This document shows, piece by piece, positions 8,561 through 18,758 of a DNA stretch of 64,000 nucleotides; within the stretch, counting starts at the first letter, position 1; the number at the start of each line of letters is the position of its first letter. Where the stretch lies: positions 186,001 to 250,000 of the forward strand of contig NZ_RAHX01000001.1 in assembly GCF_003605475.1 (NCBI RefSeq), given 5' to 3'. This stretch comes from Aurantiacibacter aquimixticola (GTDB taxonomy: Bacteria; Pseudomonadota; Alphaproteobacteria; Sphingomonadales; Sphingomonadaceae). The position numbers and the translations under genes are program-made. Under the pieces are notes generated by a model that did no database searches, was not told where the DNA came from, and saw only the letters and a program-made list of their open reading frames with translations.

Positions 8561-10590
8561 CCCTTCTTCGTCCCGCCCTGTCCCTCGCCACCCTTTTGCT
8601 GTCCACCACCGCCGCGGCGCAGAGCGTTTCCTCCCCCGATGGCCGCATCGTCGCCACGCTGGAGGCCGATGGAGAGGGCATTCCGGCTTACACCGTGACA
8701 TTCGACGGGGAGCCGATCATCGAGCGCTCCACCATCGGGTTCAACTTCACTGATGCCGACCCGATGCGGCGCAATTTCGAGGTCGTCGCGCAGGAGACGA
8801 ACAGCGTCGATACGCAATGGGAGCAGCCCTGGGGCGAGCGACGGCTGATCGACGACGAGCATAACGAGCTCGCCGTCACCTTCCGCCAGCGCGACGACGA
8901 CGCGCGCGAGATGACCGTCCGCATGCGGGTGTTCGACGATGGCATCGGCTTCCGCACAGAATTTCCCGAGCAGGCCAGCCAGCCCGTCGCGAATATCGCG
9001 GAGGAGCTGACCGAATTCCGCATTGCCAGCGATGGCGAGGCATGGTCGATTCCGGCAGGCGACTGGAATCGCTACGAATATCTCTATGAGCGCACACCGA
9101 TCAGCGCGCTGGGAACGGTGCACACGCCCGTCACGATGGTGCTGGAGAGCGGCACGCACATCTCCTTCCACGAGGCAGCGCTAGTCGATTATTCCGGCAT
9201 GTGGCTGCGGCGCATGGAAGGCACACGCTTCCGCGCCCAGCTCGCGCCCAGCCCGCGCGGGCCGAAGGTCGTTCGCGAAGGCGCGTTCCATACACCGTGG
9301 CGCACGATTCAGATCGCGGACGGGCCGGCTGGTCTCTTCGAAAGCGCCATGATCCTGAATCTTAACGAGCCCAATGCGCTGGGCGATGTGAGCTGGGTAG
9401 AGCCGCACAAGTATATCGGCATCTGGTGGGAAATGCATCTCGACACCCACAGTTGGGCGTCGGGTGAGAAGCATGGCGCAACCACCGAGCGTGCGCGCGA
9501 AGCGATCGACTTCGCTGCCGAGAACGGTTTTCGGGGCGTCCTGATCGAAGGCTGGAACTTGGGCTGGGACGGCAATTGGTTCGGCAATGGGCGTGAATTC
9601 AGCTTCACCCAGGCCTATCCCGATTTCGATATCGAGGCGGTCGCCGAATACGCCGAAGACCGCGGCGTCCACATCATCGGCCACCACGAAACGGGGGGAA
9701 ATATCGACGTCTATGAACGCCAGCTCGACGCCGCGATGGCCTTCTACGAGAGCCTGGGCATCGATGCGGTCAAGAGCGGCTATGTCGCCGATGCGGGCGG
9801 CGTGATCGCGCCCGATGGCGAGGGCGGAGAGACGTTCGTCTGGCACGATGGGCAGGAAATGGTGAACCATCACCTGCGCGTAGTGCAGGAGGCAGCCGAG
9901 CACCGCATCGCAGTCAATCCGCACGAGCCGATCAAGGATACGGGCCTTCGCCGCACCTATCCCAATTGGGTGAGCCGCGAGGGCGCACGTGGGGCGGAAT
10001 ACGATGCGTGGGCAGTACCAAAGAACGATCCGGGCCACGTGCCGGAGCTGATCTTCACCCGCATGCTGTCCGGCCCGTTCGACTACACGCCCGGCGTGTT
10101 CTCGCTCGAAGGGCGCGGCGCGACCGAGCCGGACCTGCCATCGACCCTAGCGCGGCAGCTGGCCTTCTACATCGCGATCTATTCGCCGATCCAGATGGTC
10201 GCGGACTTGCCGGAGAACCTCGCCGCCTATCCGCGTGCGCTCGATTTCGTGCGCCGCGTAGCGGTCGATTGGGAAGACAGCCGTCTGATCGAAGGGAGCG
10301 TTGGAGAATACGCCGTGATCGCGCGGCAGGTGCGAGAGGATGACAGCTGGTTCCTTGGCGGCGTCACCGACGAAATGCCGCGCGATGTCACGGTGTCGCT
10401 CGACTTCCTGCCGGCGGATACCGACTATGTCGCGACCGTCTGGGAAGACGGCCCCGCTGCCGATGGCCTTGGCGAGGATCGCCACGACATGACGGTGCGC
10501 GAAGTGCGTGTGCAGCGCGGCTCCACTCTCGATCTGCATATGGGCCGCGCAGGCGGCTTCGCGGTCGAACTGGTGCCGGCGGGCGAGTGA
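8557..10590 (+). CDS. GH97 glycoside hydrolase (SusB-like alpha-glucosidase)
   Basis: A 677-residue protein with a signal peptide (cleavage near TTAAAQS). It has the GH97 layout: an N-terminal beta-sandwich (SPDGRIVATLEADG), a central barrel (KYIGIWWEMHL, GVLIEGWNLGWDG) and a C-terminal beta domain. The barrel segment VNPHEPIKDTGLRRTYPN carries conserved acidic residues used for catalysis in GH97. Family members include inverting alpha-glucosidases such as SusB and retaining alpha-galactosidases. The maltodextrin context favours alpha-glucosidase in the periplasm. It overlaps both neighbours by 4 bases (8557-8560, 10587-10590). Confidence 0.9.
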   Translation: MTLLRPALSLATLLLSTTAAAQSVSSPDGRIVATLEADGEGIPAYTVTFDGEPIIERSTIGFNFTDADPMRRNFEVVAQETNSVDTQWEQPWGERRLIDDEHNELAVTFRQRDDDAREMTVRMRVFDDGIGFRTEFPEQASQPVANIAEELTEFRIASDGEAWSIPAGDWNRYEYLYERTPISALGTVHTPVTMVLESGTHISFHEAALVDYSGMWLRRMEGTRFRAQLAPSPRGPKVVREGAFHTPWRTIQIADGPAGLFESAMILNLNEPNALGDVSWVEPHKYIGIWWEMHLDTHSWASGEKHGATTERAREAIDFAAENGFRGVLIEGWNLGWDGNWFGNGREFSFTQAYPDFDIEAVAEYAEDRGVHIIGHHETGGNIDVYERQLDAAMAFYESLGIDAVKSGYVADAGGVIAPDGEGGETFVWHDGQEMVNHHLRVVQEAAEHRIAVNPHEPIKDTGLRRTYPNWVSREGARGAEYDAWAVPKNDPGHVPELIFTRMLSGPFDYTPGVFSLEGRGATEPDLPSTLARQLAFYIAIYSPIQMVADLPENLAAYPRALDFVRRVAVDWEDSRLIEGSVGEYAVIARQVREDDSWFLGGVTDEMPRDVTVSLDFLPADTDYVATVWEDGPAADGLGEDRHDMTVREVRVQRGSTLDLHMGRAGGFAVELVPAGE

Positions 10591-11504
10591 TCGCACGGCT
10601 CTTCGCCGCGCTCGGAGCGCTGCTGGTCGCCGCCTGCGCGAGCACCGGCGTTCCAGCGGGTGAGGGGCGCTTCGTGGAACGCGGACCGTTCACGGTCGAG
10701 GGACTGCCCGACCAGCGGCTGACGATCTGGCTGCCGCCCGGCTATGACGATGGCGCGCGCCGATATCCGGTGCTCTACATGCATGACGGGCACAACCTCT
10801 TCGATCCGGCGGTCAGCAATTTCAACAAGGTCTGGGCTGCGGACAAGGCGATGCTGGAGGCTGCCGCCAGCGGCGTGGCGGAGCCGCATATCATCGTGGG
10901 CATGTGGCCGCCGGGCGAAGATCGTTATCGGCAGTATTTGCCCGCTTTTGCGCCCGAAAAGGCGGAAGGGGAGGTTGCGGAAGCAATCGCGGAGCTGGCT
11001 GGCGGGCCCGTGGTTTCGCAGCGCTATCTCGAGTGGATCGCTGATGAGTTGAAACCTCAGATCGACGCCGAGTTTCGGACGCTGACCGGACCCGCCGATA
11101 CCGCCATCGCCGGTTCGAGCATGGGCGGGATCATGTCGTGCTGGGCGATCGTCGAGCGACCGGACCTGTTCGGCCGGGCCGCCTGCGTCAGCTCGCATTG
11201 GCCTCTTATCATGCCGGAAGCTGCCGATGCGCGGCGCACGGAGGTCCTCGGCATCTGGAGCGAATATCTCGCCAAAAATCTCGGCACTCCTGCCGGTCGT
11301 CGCATCTGGATGGACCACGGCACGGCGACGCTCGATGCCTTCTACCCGCCCTATCAGGCGGCGATCGACGAGGATTTCCGCGCTGAGGGCTGGGTGGAAG
11401 GCGAAGACTTCCGTTCGGAGCAATATGACGGTGCAGAGCATGAGGAGAATGCGTGGGCGGCGCGCTTGCCCGAAATCTTCACTTGGCTATTGGCAGAGGA
11501 ATGA
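10587..11504 (+). CDS. Alpha/beta-hydrolase, esterase-D-like lipoprotein
   Basis: A 305-residue protein that starts at GTG inside the preceding stop. The signal has a lipobox-like LVAAC (about residues 13-17). The alpha/beta-hydrolase fold shows RYPVLYMHDGHNLFDP and the nucleophile elbow GSSMGG. This combination is typical of the putative esterase D / enterochelin-esterase family seen beside carbohydrate-utilisation genes. It may deacylate an acylated glycan or act on another ester. The lipobox suggests an extracytoplasmic location. Its stop overlaps the second halogenase-like gene (ATGA, 11501-11504). Confidence 0.82.
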   Translation: MIARLFAALGALLVAACASTGVPAGEGRFVERGPFTVEGLPDQRLTIWLPPGYDDGARRYPVLYMHDGHNLFDPAVSNFNKVWAADKAMLEAAASGVAEPHIIVGMWPPGEDRYRQYLPAFAPEKAEGEVAEAIAELAGGPVVSQRYLEWIADELKPQIDAEFRTLTGPADTAIAGSSMGGIMSCWAIVERPDLFGRAACVSSHWPLIMPEAADARRTEVLGIWSEYLAKNLGTPAGRRIWMDHGTATLDAFYPPYQAAIDEDFRAEGWVEGEDFRSEQYDGAEHEENAWAARLPEIFTWLLAEE

Positions 11505-12991
11505 CCGAGGCCACGCCGCCGCATATCGTAGTCCTCGGCGGTGGCAGCGCCGGATGGATCACCGCCTGCCTGCTCCACCACCGCTGGCGCGCGCGGGGTG
11601 GGCGGGTGACGGTGGTCGAAAGTCCGGACATCGGCATCATCGGCGTGGGCGAGGGATCGACCCCGCAACTCAAGGCCATGTTCGACCATCTCGGCATCGC
11701 CGAGGCGGAATGGATGGCAGCCTGCGATGCCACCTACAAGCTGGGCATCCGGTTTACGGGCTGGAGCGAGCGCGAAGGCTTCGACAGCTATTTCCATCCG
11801 TTCCCCGGCCCGGTGGACCTGCATTCCGAGCCAAGCTTCACGCATAATTGCATGCTCGCGCGCCGCGGCTTCACCGTGCCTGCGCATCCCGATGACTGGT
11901 TCCTTGCGACCACTTTGGCCGAGACTGGACGGGCGCCGCATCCTGGCGAGAACTTCCCGTTCGCGCCAAGCTATGGCTACCATTTCGATGCCTACAAACT
12001 GGGCGCGTTCCTGCGCGACTGGGCAGTGGCGCGCGGGGTCGAGCATCTCTCGCTCAAGGTCGAGCAGGTCGAGCTGGCAGGGGTGGGCGAAGTGGCCGCG
12101 CTGCTTTGCGAAGGGGGAAAGCGCGTAAACGGCGACCTCTTCGTCGATTGTTCAGGCTTTCGCGCGCTGATCGCGGGCGAGGCATTGGGTGGCGAGTTCC
12201 TGAGTTTCGCCGCAAACCTCTTCGCCGATCGAGCCGTGGTGGCACCCACCCCGCGCGTCGAAACCTTCCGCCCACAGACCGAGGCGGTGGCCATGTCGAA
12301 TGGCTGGCGCTGGCGCATCCCGCTCACCACGCGCACCGGCAATGGCTACGTCTATTCCTCGCGCTATATCTCGGACGAGGATGCTGCTGCGGAACTGTTC
12401 GCGGCGGTCGGTCTGTCACCGGACGAGGTGGCACCGCGCTTCCTGCAGATGAAAGTGGGGCGCATGGCAAACAGCTGGCGCGGCAATTGCCTTGCCGCGG
12501 GGCTGGCGCAGGGCTTCATAGAGCCGCTCGAAGCGACTGCGCTCCATATCGTCATCGCCACTGCGCTGGAATTCGCCGAAGCGTTCGAGCAGGGTGGGTA
12601 CACCCCGCAGCATCGGGACACGTTCAATCGCAATATCGCCGCCCGATACGAAGCGATCCGCGATTACATCGTCGGCCATTATCGGCTGAACCAGCGCAGC
12701 GATACGCAGTTCTGGCGCGACAATGCGGCCAACCAGAACCTCTCCGACGGGCTGAAGGCGATGTTCACCGCGTGGTTCACGCATCAGGATATCGCCGACG
12801 CCAATGCGAAGAATTACAAGGTGCAGGCCTATGCGCCGATGAGCTGGCACGCGCTATTCGCAGGTTACGGCACCTTTCCTCCGCCCACGAAGATGCAGCC
12901 GCTGCCGCCCGGTGGCAGTGCGGCCGATCCGGCCATCACGCAGCAGATGTTGGCTGCCTGCGCCACCAATTTCCCGAAGGTCGATTGGTAG
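11501..12991 (+). CDS. Flavin-dependent tryptophan halogenase-family protein (second copy)
   Basis: A 496-residue paralogue of the first halogenase-like gene, but clearly diverged. The FAD motif is GGGSAGW near the N-terminus. The catalytic-lysine segment is TYKLGIRFTGW with Lys at about 80, WRWRIP is at 269-274, and the conserved glutamate is in EPLEATALH. The ATG at 11501 overlaps the esterase stop; an alternative ATG 48 bases upstream lies deep in the esterase gene. It ends the overlapping run. Two non-identical copies at both ends of one sugar operon suggest distinct substrates or partners. Function is not established. Confidence 0.87.
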   Translation: MTEATPPHIVVLGGGSAGWITACLLHHRWRARGGRVTVVESPDIGIIGVGEGSTPQLKAMFDHLGIAEAEWMAACDATYKLGIRFTGWSEREGFDSYFHPFPGPVDLHSEPSFTHNCMLARRGFTVPAHPDDWFLATTLAETGRAPHPGENFPFAPSYGYHFDAYKLGAFLRDWAVARGVEHLSLKVEQVELAGVGEVAALLCEGGKRVNGDLFVDCSGFRALIAGEALGGEFLSFAANLFADRAVVAPTPRVETFRPQTEAVAMSNGWRWRIPLTTRTGNGYVYSSRYISDEDAAAELFAAVGLSPDEVAPRFLQMKVGRMANSWRGNCLAAGLAQGFIEPLEATALHIVIATALEFAEAFEQGGYTPQHRDTFNRNIAARYEAIRDYIVGHYRLNQRSDTQFWRDNAANQNLSDGLKAMFTAWFTHQDIADANAKNYKVQAYAPMSWHALFAGYGTFPPPTKMQPLPPGGSAADPAITQQMLAACATNFPKVDW

Positions 12992-13055
12992 CCGCATTGC
13001 GCTGCGCCCTTCGCGCGGTATGAAGGCGGTTTCTTTCAGATGAAACGGATTGCCG

Positions 13056-16000
13056 ATGCTCCGCACTTTCTCGCTTCTCGCCGCCTCCAGTCTCCTCGCG
13101 CTCGCCAGCACGGCGCAAGCGCAGGTCCAGCCGCCCGCCGATCAGGCGCAGCCGCCGGAAGAGACGGAGGTGACCGAGGACGAGAACACCCGCGTTGCCC
13201 CACCCGCTGATCCGGCACCGGGGCAGTCGGCCGAAACCGCACAGGTCGCCAATGCCGATCCGGCCATCGACAGCGGCGACTGGGATGTGAACAATCCGCC
13301 CGGCGTTGGGGTAACGCAGGTGCCGATCAGCGTGGACGAGGGCACGTGGATGGATGTCGACGTCTCGCCCGACGGGCGCATGGTCGCATTCTCGCTGCTC
13401 GGCGATATCTACACCATGCCAATCACCGGCGGCACGCCGACGCGCATTGCCGAAGGGCTGGCCTGGGAAGTGCAACCGCGCTTCTCCCCCGATGGCAGCC
13501 GGATCGCCTTCACCTCGGACCGTGGCGGTGGCGACAATATCTGGCTGATGAATGCCGACGGCACGGACAAGCGCCAGCTGACTGATGAGGATTTCCGACT
13601 GCTCAATCAGCCGACCTGGTCACCGGACGGTCAGTTCATCGCGGCAAAGAAGCATTTCACGACCGGTCGCAGCCTCGGCACAGGCGAGGTGTGGCTCTAC
13701 CACATCAGCGGCGGTGGCGGTGTGCAGCTGGTCGAGCGCCCGAACGAGCAGCACCAGAAGGAGCTGGGCGAACCGACTTACGCGCCCGATGGCAGCGCCA
13801 TCTACTACACCCGCAACGTCACGCCCGGCGGCACCTTTATCTATGCGCAGGACTCCAATAGCGAGCTATTCAATATCGAGCGCTACGACATAGAGACCGG
13901 AGAAATCACCACAGCAGTCGGCGGACTTGGAGGCGCGGTGCGTCCGGCGCCCTCGCCGGACGGCACGATGATCGCTTTCGTGCAGCGCGAGAACATCAAT
14001 TCCGGCCTTTACGTGCGCGATATTGCGACCGGTGAGGAACGGCGCATCTATGACGATCTGGATCGCGACGTGCAGGAGACCTGGGCCGTCACCGGCGTCT
14101 ATCCCAATATGGATTGGACGCCCGACAGCCGCTCCATCGTTTTCTGGGCAGGCGGCAAGATCCGGCGCATCGATGCGGACGGCTCAAACCTTGCGGAAAT
14201 CCCCTTTGCGGTTAGCGATACGCGCGGTATCCTGCCTGCGCCGCATCCACGCATTCCGGTGGCGAGCGACACGGTGGATGTCACCATGCCGCGGTTCGCC
14301 GAAGTGTCCCCGGATGGGCGCACGGTCGTTTTCGAAAGCCTCGGCCGTCTCTACACCATGCCCGCAGGCGGCGGCGCAATGCGGCGTCTAACCAGCGACG
14401 GCGAGGATGCGCGCGAGCTCTTTCCCAGCTGGTCCCGCGATGGTGAGCGCATCGTCTATGTTCGCTGGACCGATGCCGGGCTCGGCCAGATCCGCACCAC
14501 CGCGCCGAACGGGCGGAACGATCGCGCAGTGACCAGTCAGCCGGGCCATTACGCTCGCCCCGAATTCTCTCCCGATGGCCGCACCATCGTGTTCGAGAAG
14601 GGCGAGGGCGGCTATCTGACTGCGCCGGAATATAGCGACAATTCAGGCGTTTACCGCATGTCTGCCGATGGCGGCGCGATGACGCTGGTGAGCCGCGAGC
14701 ATGCCCGCCCGCATTTCGGCGCGGCGAATGATCGCATCTACATGACGGGCAGCGAGGGCGGCTCGCAGGTCCTCGTTTCGACCGACCTGAATGGCGAGGC
14801 TGTGCGCACCCATGCGACCGGCGAATTGGTCACCAGTTACCACGTGTCGCCCACCGGTCGCCACGTTGCGTTCACCGAGAATTACGACGCCTTCGCCATG
14901 CCGCTCATGCCCGGCGGGCAGACGGTGAGCGTATCGGGTTCGGCCAATGCGCTACCGGTGGTCGAGGTTTCGGACTCAGGAGCCGATTTCGTGCACTGGG
15001 CGAGCGGCGGGGAGCGACTGCACTGGTCGCTGGGTCCGACGCTCTACACCGCCGCAACATCGCAGCTTCTCCCTTCCGCGCCACCGGCCGAGGGCGAGGA
15101 TCGCGCGGGCTATGTCCAGCCCACCAACGGCGTTTCCATGCTGCGCCGCGTCGCTGCCGATCAGCATGAGGGCATGCTCGCCATCACCGGTGCGCGCATT
15201 GTTACGATGGCGAGCGAGGATGGCGGCATCATCGAGAATGGCACGGTGCTGGTGAATGGCGACACCATCGCCGCCATCGGCCCAGCCTCGCAGATCAGCA
15301 TCCCGCCTGGCACGCCGACCATCGATGGGAGCGGGCGAACCGTGGTCCCCGGTTTCGTCGACGCCCATGCGCACGGCCCGGTTGATGCCGATGGCGTCGT
15401 TCCGCAGCAGAATTGGAGCCTGCAGCAAGTTCTCGCGCTTGGCACGACGACCATCCACGATCCCTCCAGCGACAGCCCGTTTTTCGTGGCCGAGGACATG
15501 CAGCGCACGGGCCAGCTGCTCGCGCCGCGCATGTTCTCGACCGGGCGCATCATCTACGGGGCGCGCAATCCCTACGCCTATGCGCAGATCGACAGTCTCG
15601 AAGATGCACTCGATCACGTCCGCCGCCTGCGCGCGGAAGGTGCGCCCAGCGTCAAGAATTACAACCAGCCACGGCGCGATCAGCGGCAGATGGTGGTGGA
15701 AGCCGCACGGCGCGAAAACATGCTCGTCGTGGCCGAGGGCGGCTCGCTCTACGGCATGGATCTGAACCTCGTTGCCGACGGCAATTCGACCCTCGAGCAC
15801 AATCTGCCTGTCGAGTATATCTACGAAGACGTCCTGCAGTTCATGGAAGCGGCGGACACGAATTACACGCCGACGCTGGTGGTGGGATATGGCGGCCTGG
15901 CAGGCGATCCGTATTGGCGGCAGGCGACCGATGTCTTCGCGCAGCCGCTGCTGATGGCGCACACGCCGCCGCGTATCCTGCGCGCGCAGAACGCCCGCCG

Positions 16001-16409
16001 TACAACCGCGCCCGAAGGCGATTTCGTCGATGACGATATCGCGCGCGAGGCCGCCAAACTGGCCGAGCGCGGTGTGGAGGTTTCCATCGGCGGCCACGGC
16101 CAGCAGGCGGGGATCGACGCGCATTGGGAAATGTGGAGCTTCGCGCGTGGCGGCATGACGCCGCTGCAAGTGCTCGAAGCCGCGACCATCGCCCCGGCGC
16201 GCTCGCTCGGCATGGATGCGGAAATCGGCTCGCTTGAAGTCGGCAAGCTCGCCGACATGGTGATCCTCACCGGCAATCCGCTGGAGAATATCCGCAACAC
16301 CGAAACGGTGCAGACGGTCGTACTCGGCGGGCGCGCATACGACGCGGCGACGTTGAACGAAGTCGTCACCGGAAATACGCGCCGCGCGCCCTATTGGTGG
16401 GAGGACTGA
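13056..16409 (+). CDS. Periplasmic beta-propeller/amidohydrolase fusion protein
   Basis: A 1117-residue protein. The signal peptide (LLAASSLLALASTAQAQ) is followed by a Pro/Glu-rich linker. Many TolB/PD40-type propeller repeats follow (for example RFSPDGSRIAFTSDRGG and PTWSPDGQFIAA) to about residue 690. A metal-dependent amidohydrolase domain completes it: VVPGFVDAHAHGP with the HxH motif, then GHGQQAG, and LEVGKLADMVILTGNP near the end. Such proteins are common in Sphingomonadales and are usually annotated as amidohydrolases with unknown peptide- or imide-like substrates. ATG 13056 fits the signal peptide; a TTG six bases earlier is also possible. It lies 64 bases after the second halogenase-like gene and may be cotranscribed. 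Confidence 0.88.
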   Translation: MLRTFSLLAASSLLALASTAQAQVQPPADQAQPPEETEVTEDENTRVAPPADPAPGQSAETAQVANADPAIDSGDWDVNNPPGVGVTQVPISVDEGTWMDVDVSPDGRMVAFSLLGDIYTMPITGGTPTRIAEGLAWEVQPRFSPDGSRIAFTSDRGGGDNIWLMNADGTDKRQLTDEDFRLLNQPTWSPDGQFIAAKKHFTTGRSLGTGEVWLYHISGGGGVQLVERPNEQHQKELGEPTYAPDGSAIYYTRNVTPGGTFIYAQDSNSELFNIERYDIETGEITTAVGGLGGAVRPAPSPDGTMIAFVQRENINSGLYVRDIATGEERRIYDDLDRDVQETWAVTGVYPNMDWTPDSRSIVFWAGGKIRRIDADGSNLAEIPFAVSDTRGILPAPHPRIPVASDTVDVTMPRFAEVSPDGRTVVFESLGRLYTMPAGGGAMRRLTSDGEDARELFPSWSRDGERIVYVRWTDAGLGQIRTTAPNGRNDRAVTSQPGHYARPEFSPDGRTIVFEKGEGGYLTAPEYSDNSGVYRMSADGGAMTLVSREHARPHFGAANDRIYMTGSEGGSQVLVSTDLNGEAVRTHATGELVTSYHVSPTGRHVAFTENYDAFAMPLMPGGQTVSVSGSANALPVVEVSDSGADFVHWASGGERLHWSLGPTLYTAATSQLLPSAPPAEGEDRAGYVQPTNGVSMLRRVAADQHEGMLAITGARIVTMASEDGGIIENGTVLVNGDTIAAIGPASQISIPPGTPTIDGSGRTVVPGFVDAHAHGPVDADGVVPQQNWSLQQVLALGTTTIHDPSSDSPFFVAEDMQRTGQLLAPRMFSTGRIIYGARNPYAYAQIDSLEDALDHVRRLRAEGAPSVKNYNQPRRDQRQMVVEAARRENMLVVAEGGSLYGMDLNLVADGNSTLEHNLPVEYIYEDVLQFMEAADTNYTPTLVVGYGGLAGDPYWRQATDVFAQPLLMAHTPPRILRAQNARRTTAPEGDFVDDDIAREAAKLAERGVEVSIGGHGQQAGIDAHWEMWSFARGGMTPLQVLEAATIAPARSLGMDAEIGSLEVGKLADMVILTGNPLENIRNTETVQTVVLGGRAYDAATLNEVVTGNTRRAPYWWED

Positions 16410-16464
16410 GGCGGCGCCGCAGCATCGCCATGTCTTTGGCAGTTCTGGTAGGTGATGCACTCGC

Positions 16465-16932
16465 ATGTCGCCCAGTCGCCGCTTCCAACGATTGATCCTC
16501 TTCACCGAGATCACGCTGTCGCTCGCCTGGGCGCGCGTGCTGGTCAGATTCGTGTCGTTCAGACGATGGCGCGGGTTGCTCGGGCCGATCGACGGAGAGG
16601 GGCATGCGCAGGACGGCGCCGGCCTGTCGCTGGCGATGCTCGAACAGGCGAGCGACATCGGGCGGCAAGTCGAACGTGTCGGGTCGAGAGTTTGGTTTGA
16701 GGCGCTGTGCCTGCCGCGCGCGATGGCGGCTCGCTGGGTGCTGGCGCGGCGTGGCATCCCATCGCGCACCGTCATCGGCACGCGCCCCGCGCAAGGCGAT
16801 GATCCGCACCGTTTTCATGCCTGGCTGATGGTCGGCGACCGAGTCGTCACCGGCGGAGCCGTGAAGGACGATCACCTTGCGTTCGCGCGCCGGCTTTCAC
16901 CTGAGGCACGGGGCCCACACGATCGACACTGA
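16465..16932 (+). CDS. Lasso-peptide B2-like protease (transglutaminase-fold), orphan
   Basis: A 155-residue protein resembling the leader-peptidase half (B2, Transglut_core3) of lasso-peptide B proteins. The core FEALCLPRAMAARWVLARRG carries the expected catalytic cysteine (Cys82), and FHAWLMVGDRVVTGG carries the histidine (His118). The catalytic acid is less certain. In lasso-peptide pathways B2 removes the precursor leader before cyclisation. Here it sits directly before an ABC exporter gene, 55 bases after the amidohydrolase gene. I found no recognition protein B1, no asparagine-synthetase-like cyclase C and no precursor peptide nearby. It may be a remnant, may work with genes elsewhere, or may have another processing role. 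Confidence 0.75.
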   Translation: MSPSRRFQRLILFTEITLSLAWARVLVRFVSFRRWRGLLGPIDGEGHAQDGAGLSLAMLEQASDIGRQVERVGSRVWFEALCLPRAMAARWVLARRGIPSRTVIGTRPAQGDDPHRFHAWLMVGDRVVTGGAVKDDHLAFARRLSPEARGPHDRH

Positions 16933-16957
16933 CGCCACTCTCGCGCCGGGGGCCGCC

Positions 16958-18694
16958 ATGCGGCAGCTGATGCGCGCCATCGGGCAATACGCGGGCTGGA
17001 CGCTGCTGACGACAGGCGCCGTCGTGCTTGCCGCGGCGTTGCTGGAAGGCGTGGGGCTCGTCCTCATCCTGCCGGTGGTCGAAGTTCTTTTCTCCGACGG
17101 GACGGCGCAGGATGGGCTGACAGCAAAGCTGGTCGCGCTTCTGGAAAGCTGGGGCTTTCGCAGCGTGACGAGCCAGTTGGCGCTGATCGGTGCGGGGTTC
17201 CTGCTTCTGGCGATATTGCGCGCTTTAATCCTGATGCGGCGCGACGTCATGATGGCGGAGCTTTCGCAGGGGTTCGTGGATCATATCAGGCGCGACTTCT
17301 TCGCCCTGCTCGCTCGCAGCGATTGGCCCGTCATCAAGACCTATCGCAAGTCGCAGCTGCTCAACACGATGACGATCAATATCGGCCGGTTGGCAATGAT
17401 CGTTCACGCGCTTTCCATGGGAGCCATCACACTGGCGATGGGCCTGGCCTATCTGGTCGCGGCCTTCGTGATGGACACCATGCTGGGGCTGGCGATGCTG
17501 CTGCTTGCGGCAATCGGAATGGTCAGCGCAGTCCTCTGGACTCGCCGAAGCCATCGTCTCGGTCGCCAGCTGACGCGCGCCAACACCGTCGCCATGGATG
17601 AAACGACCCGCTTCCTGGACGGGCTGAAAGCGGCAAAGGCTACTCGGGCGGAAGACGAGCTGAGCGCACGCTTCGCCCAATCCATCGCCGAAACGCGCGC
17701 GCTCGACGTGCAGTTTGTCGCGCAGCAGGCGCGTTTGCGCAACGCGGTCCAGATTGCGGGCGCATTCGGCGCCATGGCAGTCTTGCTCGGCGGTTACGGC
17801 CTGCTCGACCTGTCGGGCGGCGAATTACTCGTAATGGCCGCAATCGTCCTGCGCCTCGCGCCGAGTCTCGTCGGCACTTTCTCGAATCTCCAGCAGATGG
17901 CGCATGCCTTGCCCGCATTCGAGGCGATACGCGCCGTTGAGGATGAGCTCGTTGCGCGCATGGCCGTCGCCAGCGGGGACGGCGAGCGCATTCGCGCCTC
18001 GATTGCCACGGATGCCGGCCTCACGCTCGAAGAAGCGAGCGTCGAAGTTGTCAACGAGGATGGCGCGCGCATCACGCTCGTCTCGACGCCGCAAATCAAG
18101 ATCGCGCCGGGCATGCTCGTCCATGTCGGCGGACCTTCGGGGGCGGGCAAATCCTCGCTGGTGGAGCTGGCGGCCGGGCTGCATCTGCCCGCAACCGGAT
18201 CGCTTTCGCGCGGCGGTGTGGAGCTGACTGCGGACACGCGGCCCGCATGGCAACAGCAGGTCTCATTTGCGCCGCAGGAGCCGTTCCTGTTCGACGGCAC
18301 GGTGCGAGAAAACCTGACTTGGCCCAATCTCGATACAACCGACGCGGCGATCTGGGATGCACTCGAGCAAGCCGCTGCGGCAGAGCTGGTGCGGCGCCTG
18401 CCGACGCAGTTGGATGAGGAGCTTCTCGATGGTGGCGCGCGCCTGTCGGGCGGAGAGCGCCAGCGCCTCTGCATCGCCCGCGCGCTGCTGCGCCCCGCCA
18501 GCCTGCTCGTGCTGGACGAAGCGACTTCGGCCATGGATCCGGAGCTTGAGCGGCGCATCATCGGCAACCTGCGCGAGAGCATCGGCCAGCGCATCATCCT
18601 GATGGTCTCTCATTCGCTCAACGCCGTGGGCTATGCCGATATGCGCATCGAAGTGGCGGATGGACGGGCGCGACTGCGTGAAGAGCGCGACTGA
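16958..18694 (+). CDS. ABC exporter, fused membrane and ATPase domains
   Basis: A 578-residue ABC half-transporter. The N-terminal membrane domain has several hydrophobic helices (for example [20 protein letters not shown]). The nucleotide-binding domain has Walker [10 protein letters not shown], signature LSGGERQR, Walker [13 protein letters not shown] and the switch histidine in VSHS. The layout is like McjD/MsbA exporters. ATG 16958 is preferred, with a G-rich stretch upstream; a TTG at 16877 would overlap the preceding gene by 56 bases. It follows the lasso B2-like gene by 25 bases, so it may export a peptide processed by that protein. A lipid or other hydrophobic substrate is equally possible. 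Confidence 0.85.
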   Translation: MRQLMRAIGQYAGWTLLTTGAVVLAAALLEGVGLVLILPVVEVLFSDGTAQDGLTAKLVALLESWGFRSVTSQLALIGAGFLLLAILRALILMRRDVMMAELSQGFVDHIRRDFFALLARSDWPVIKTYRKSQLLNTMTINIGRLAMIVHALSMGAITLAMGLAYLVAAFVMDTMLGLAMLLLAAIGMVSAVLWTRRSHRLGRQLTRANTVAMDETTRFLDGLKAAKATRAEDELSARFAQSIAETRALDVQFVAQQARLRNAVQIAGAFGAMAVLLGGYGLLDLSGGELLVMAAIVLRLAPSLVGTFSNLQQMAHALPAFEAIRAVEDELVARMAVASGDGERIRASIATDAGLTLEEASVEVVNEDGARITLVSTPQIKIAPGMLVHVGGPSGAGKSSLVELAAGLHLPATGSLSRGGVELTADTRPAWQQQVSFAPQEPFLFDGTVRENLTWPNLDTTDAAIWDALEQAAAAELVRRLPTQLDEELLDGGARLSGGERQRLCIARALLRPASLLVLDEATSAMDPELERRIIGNLRESIGQRIILMVSHSLNAVGYADMRIEVADGRARLREERD

Positions 18695-18758
18695 CTGTCC
18701 CCATGCGAGCGCGCAAAGGCCTTTGCCTTGCGCGCAGGAGGCCGCTAGACAGCGCTTT

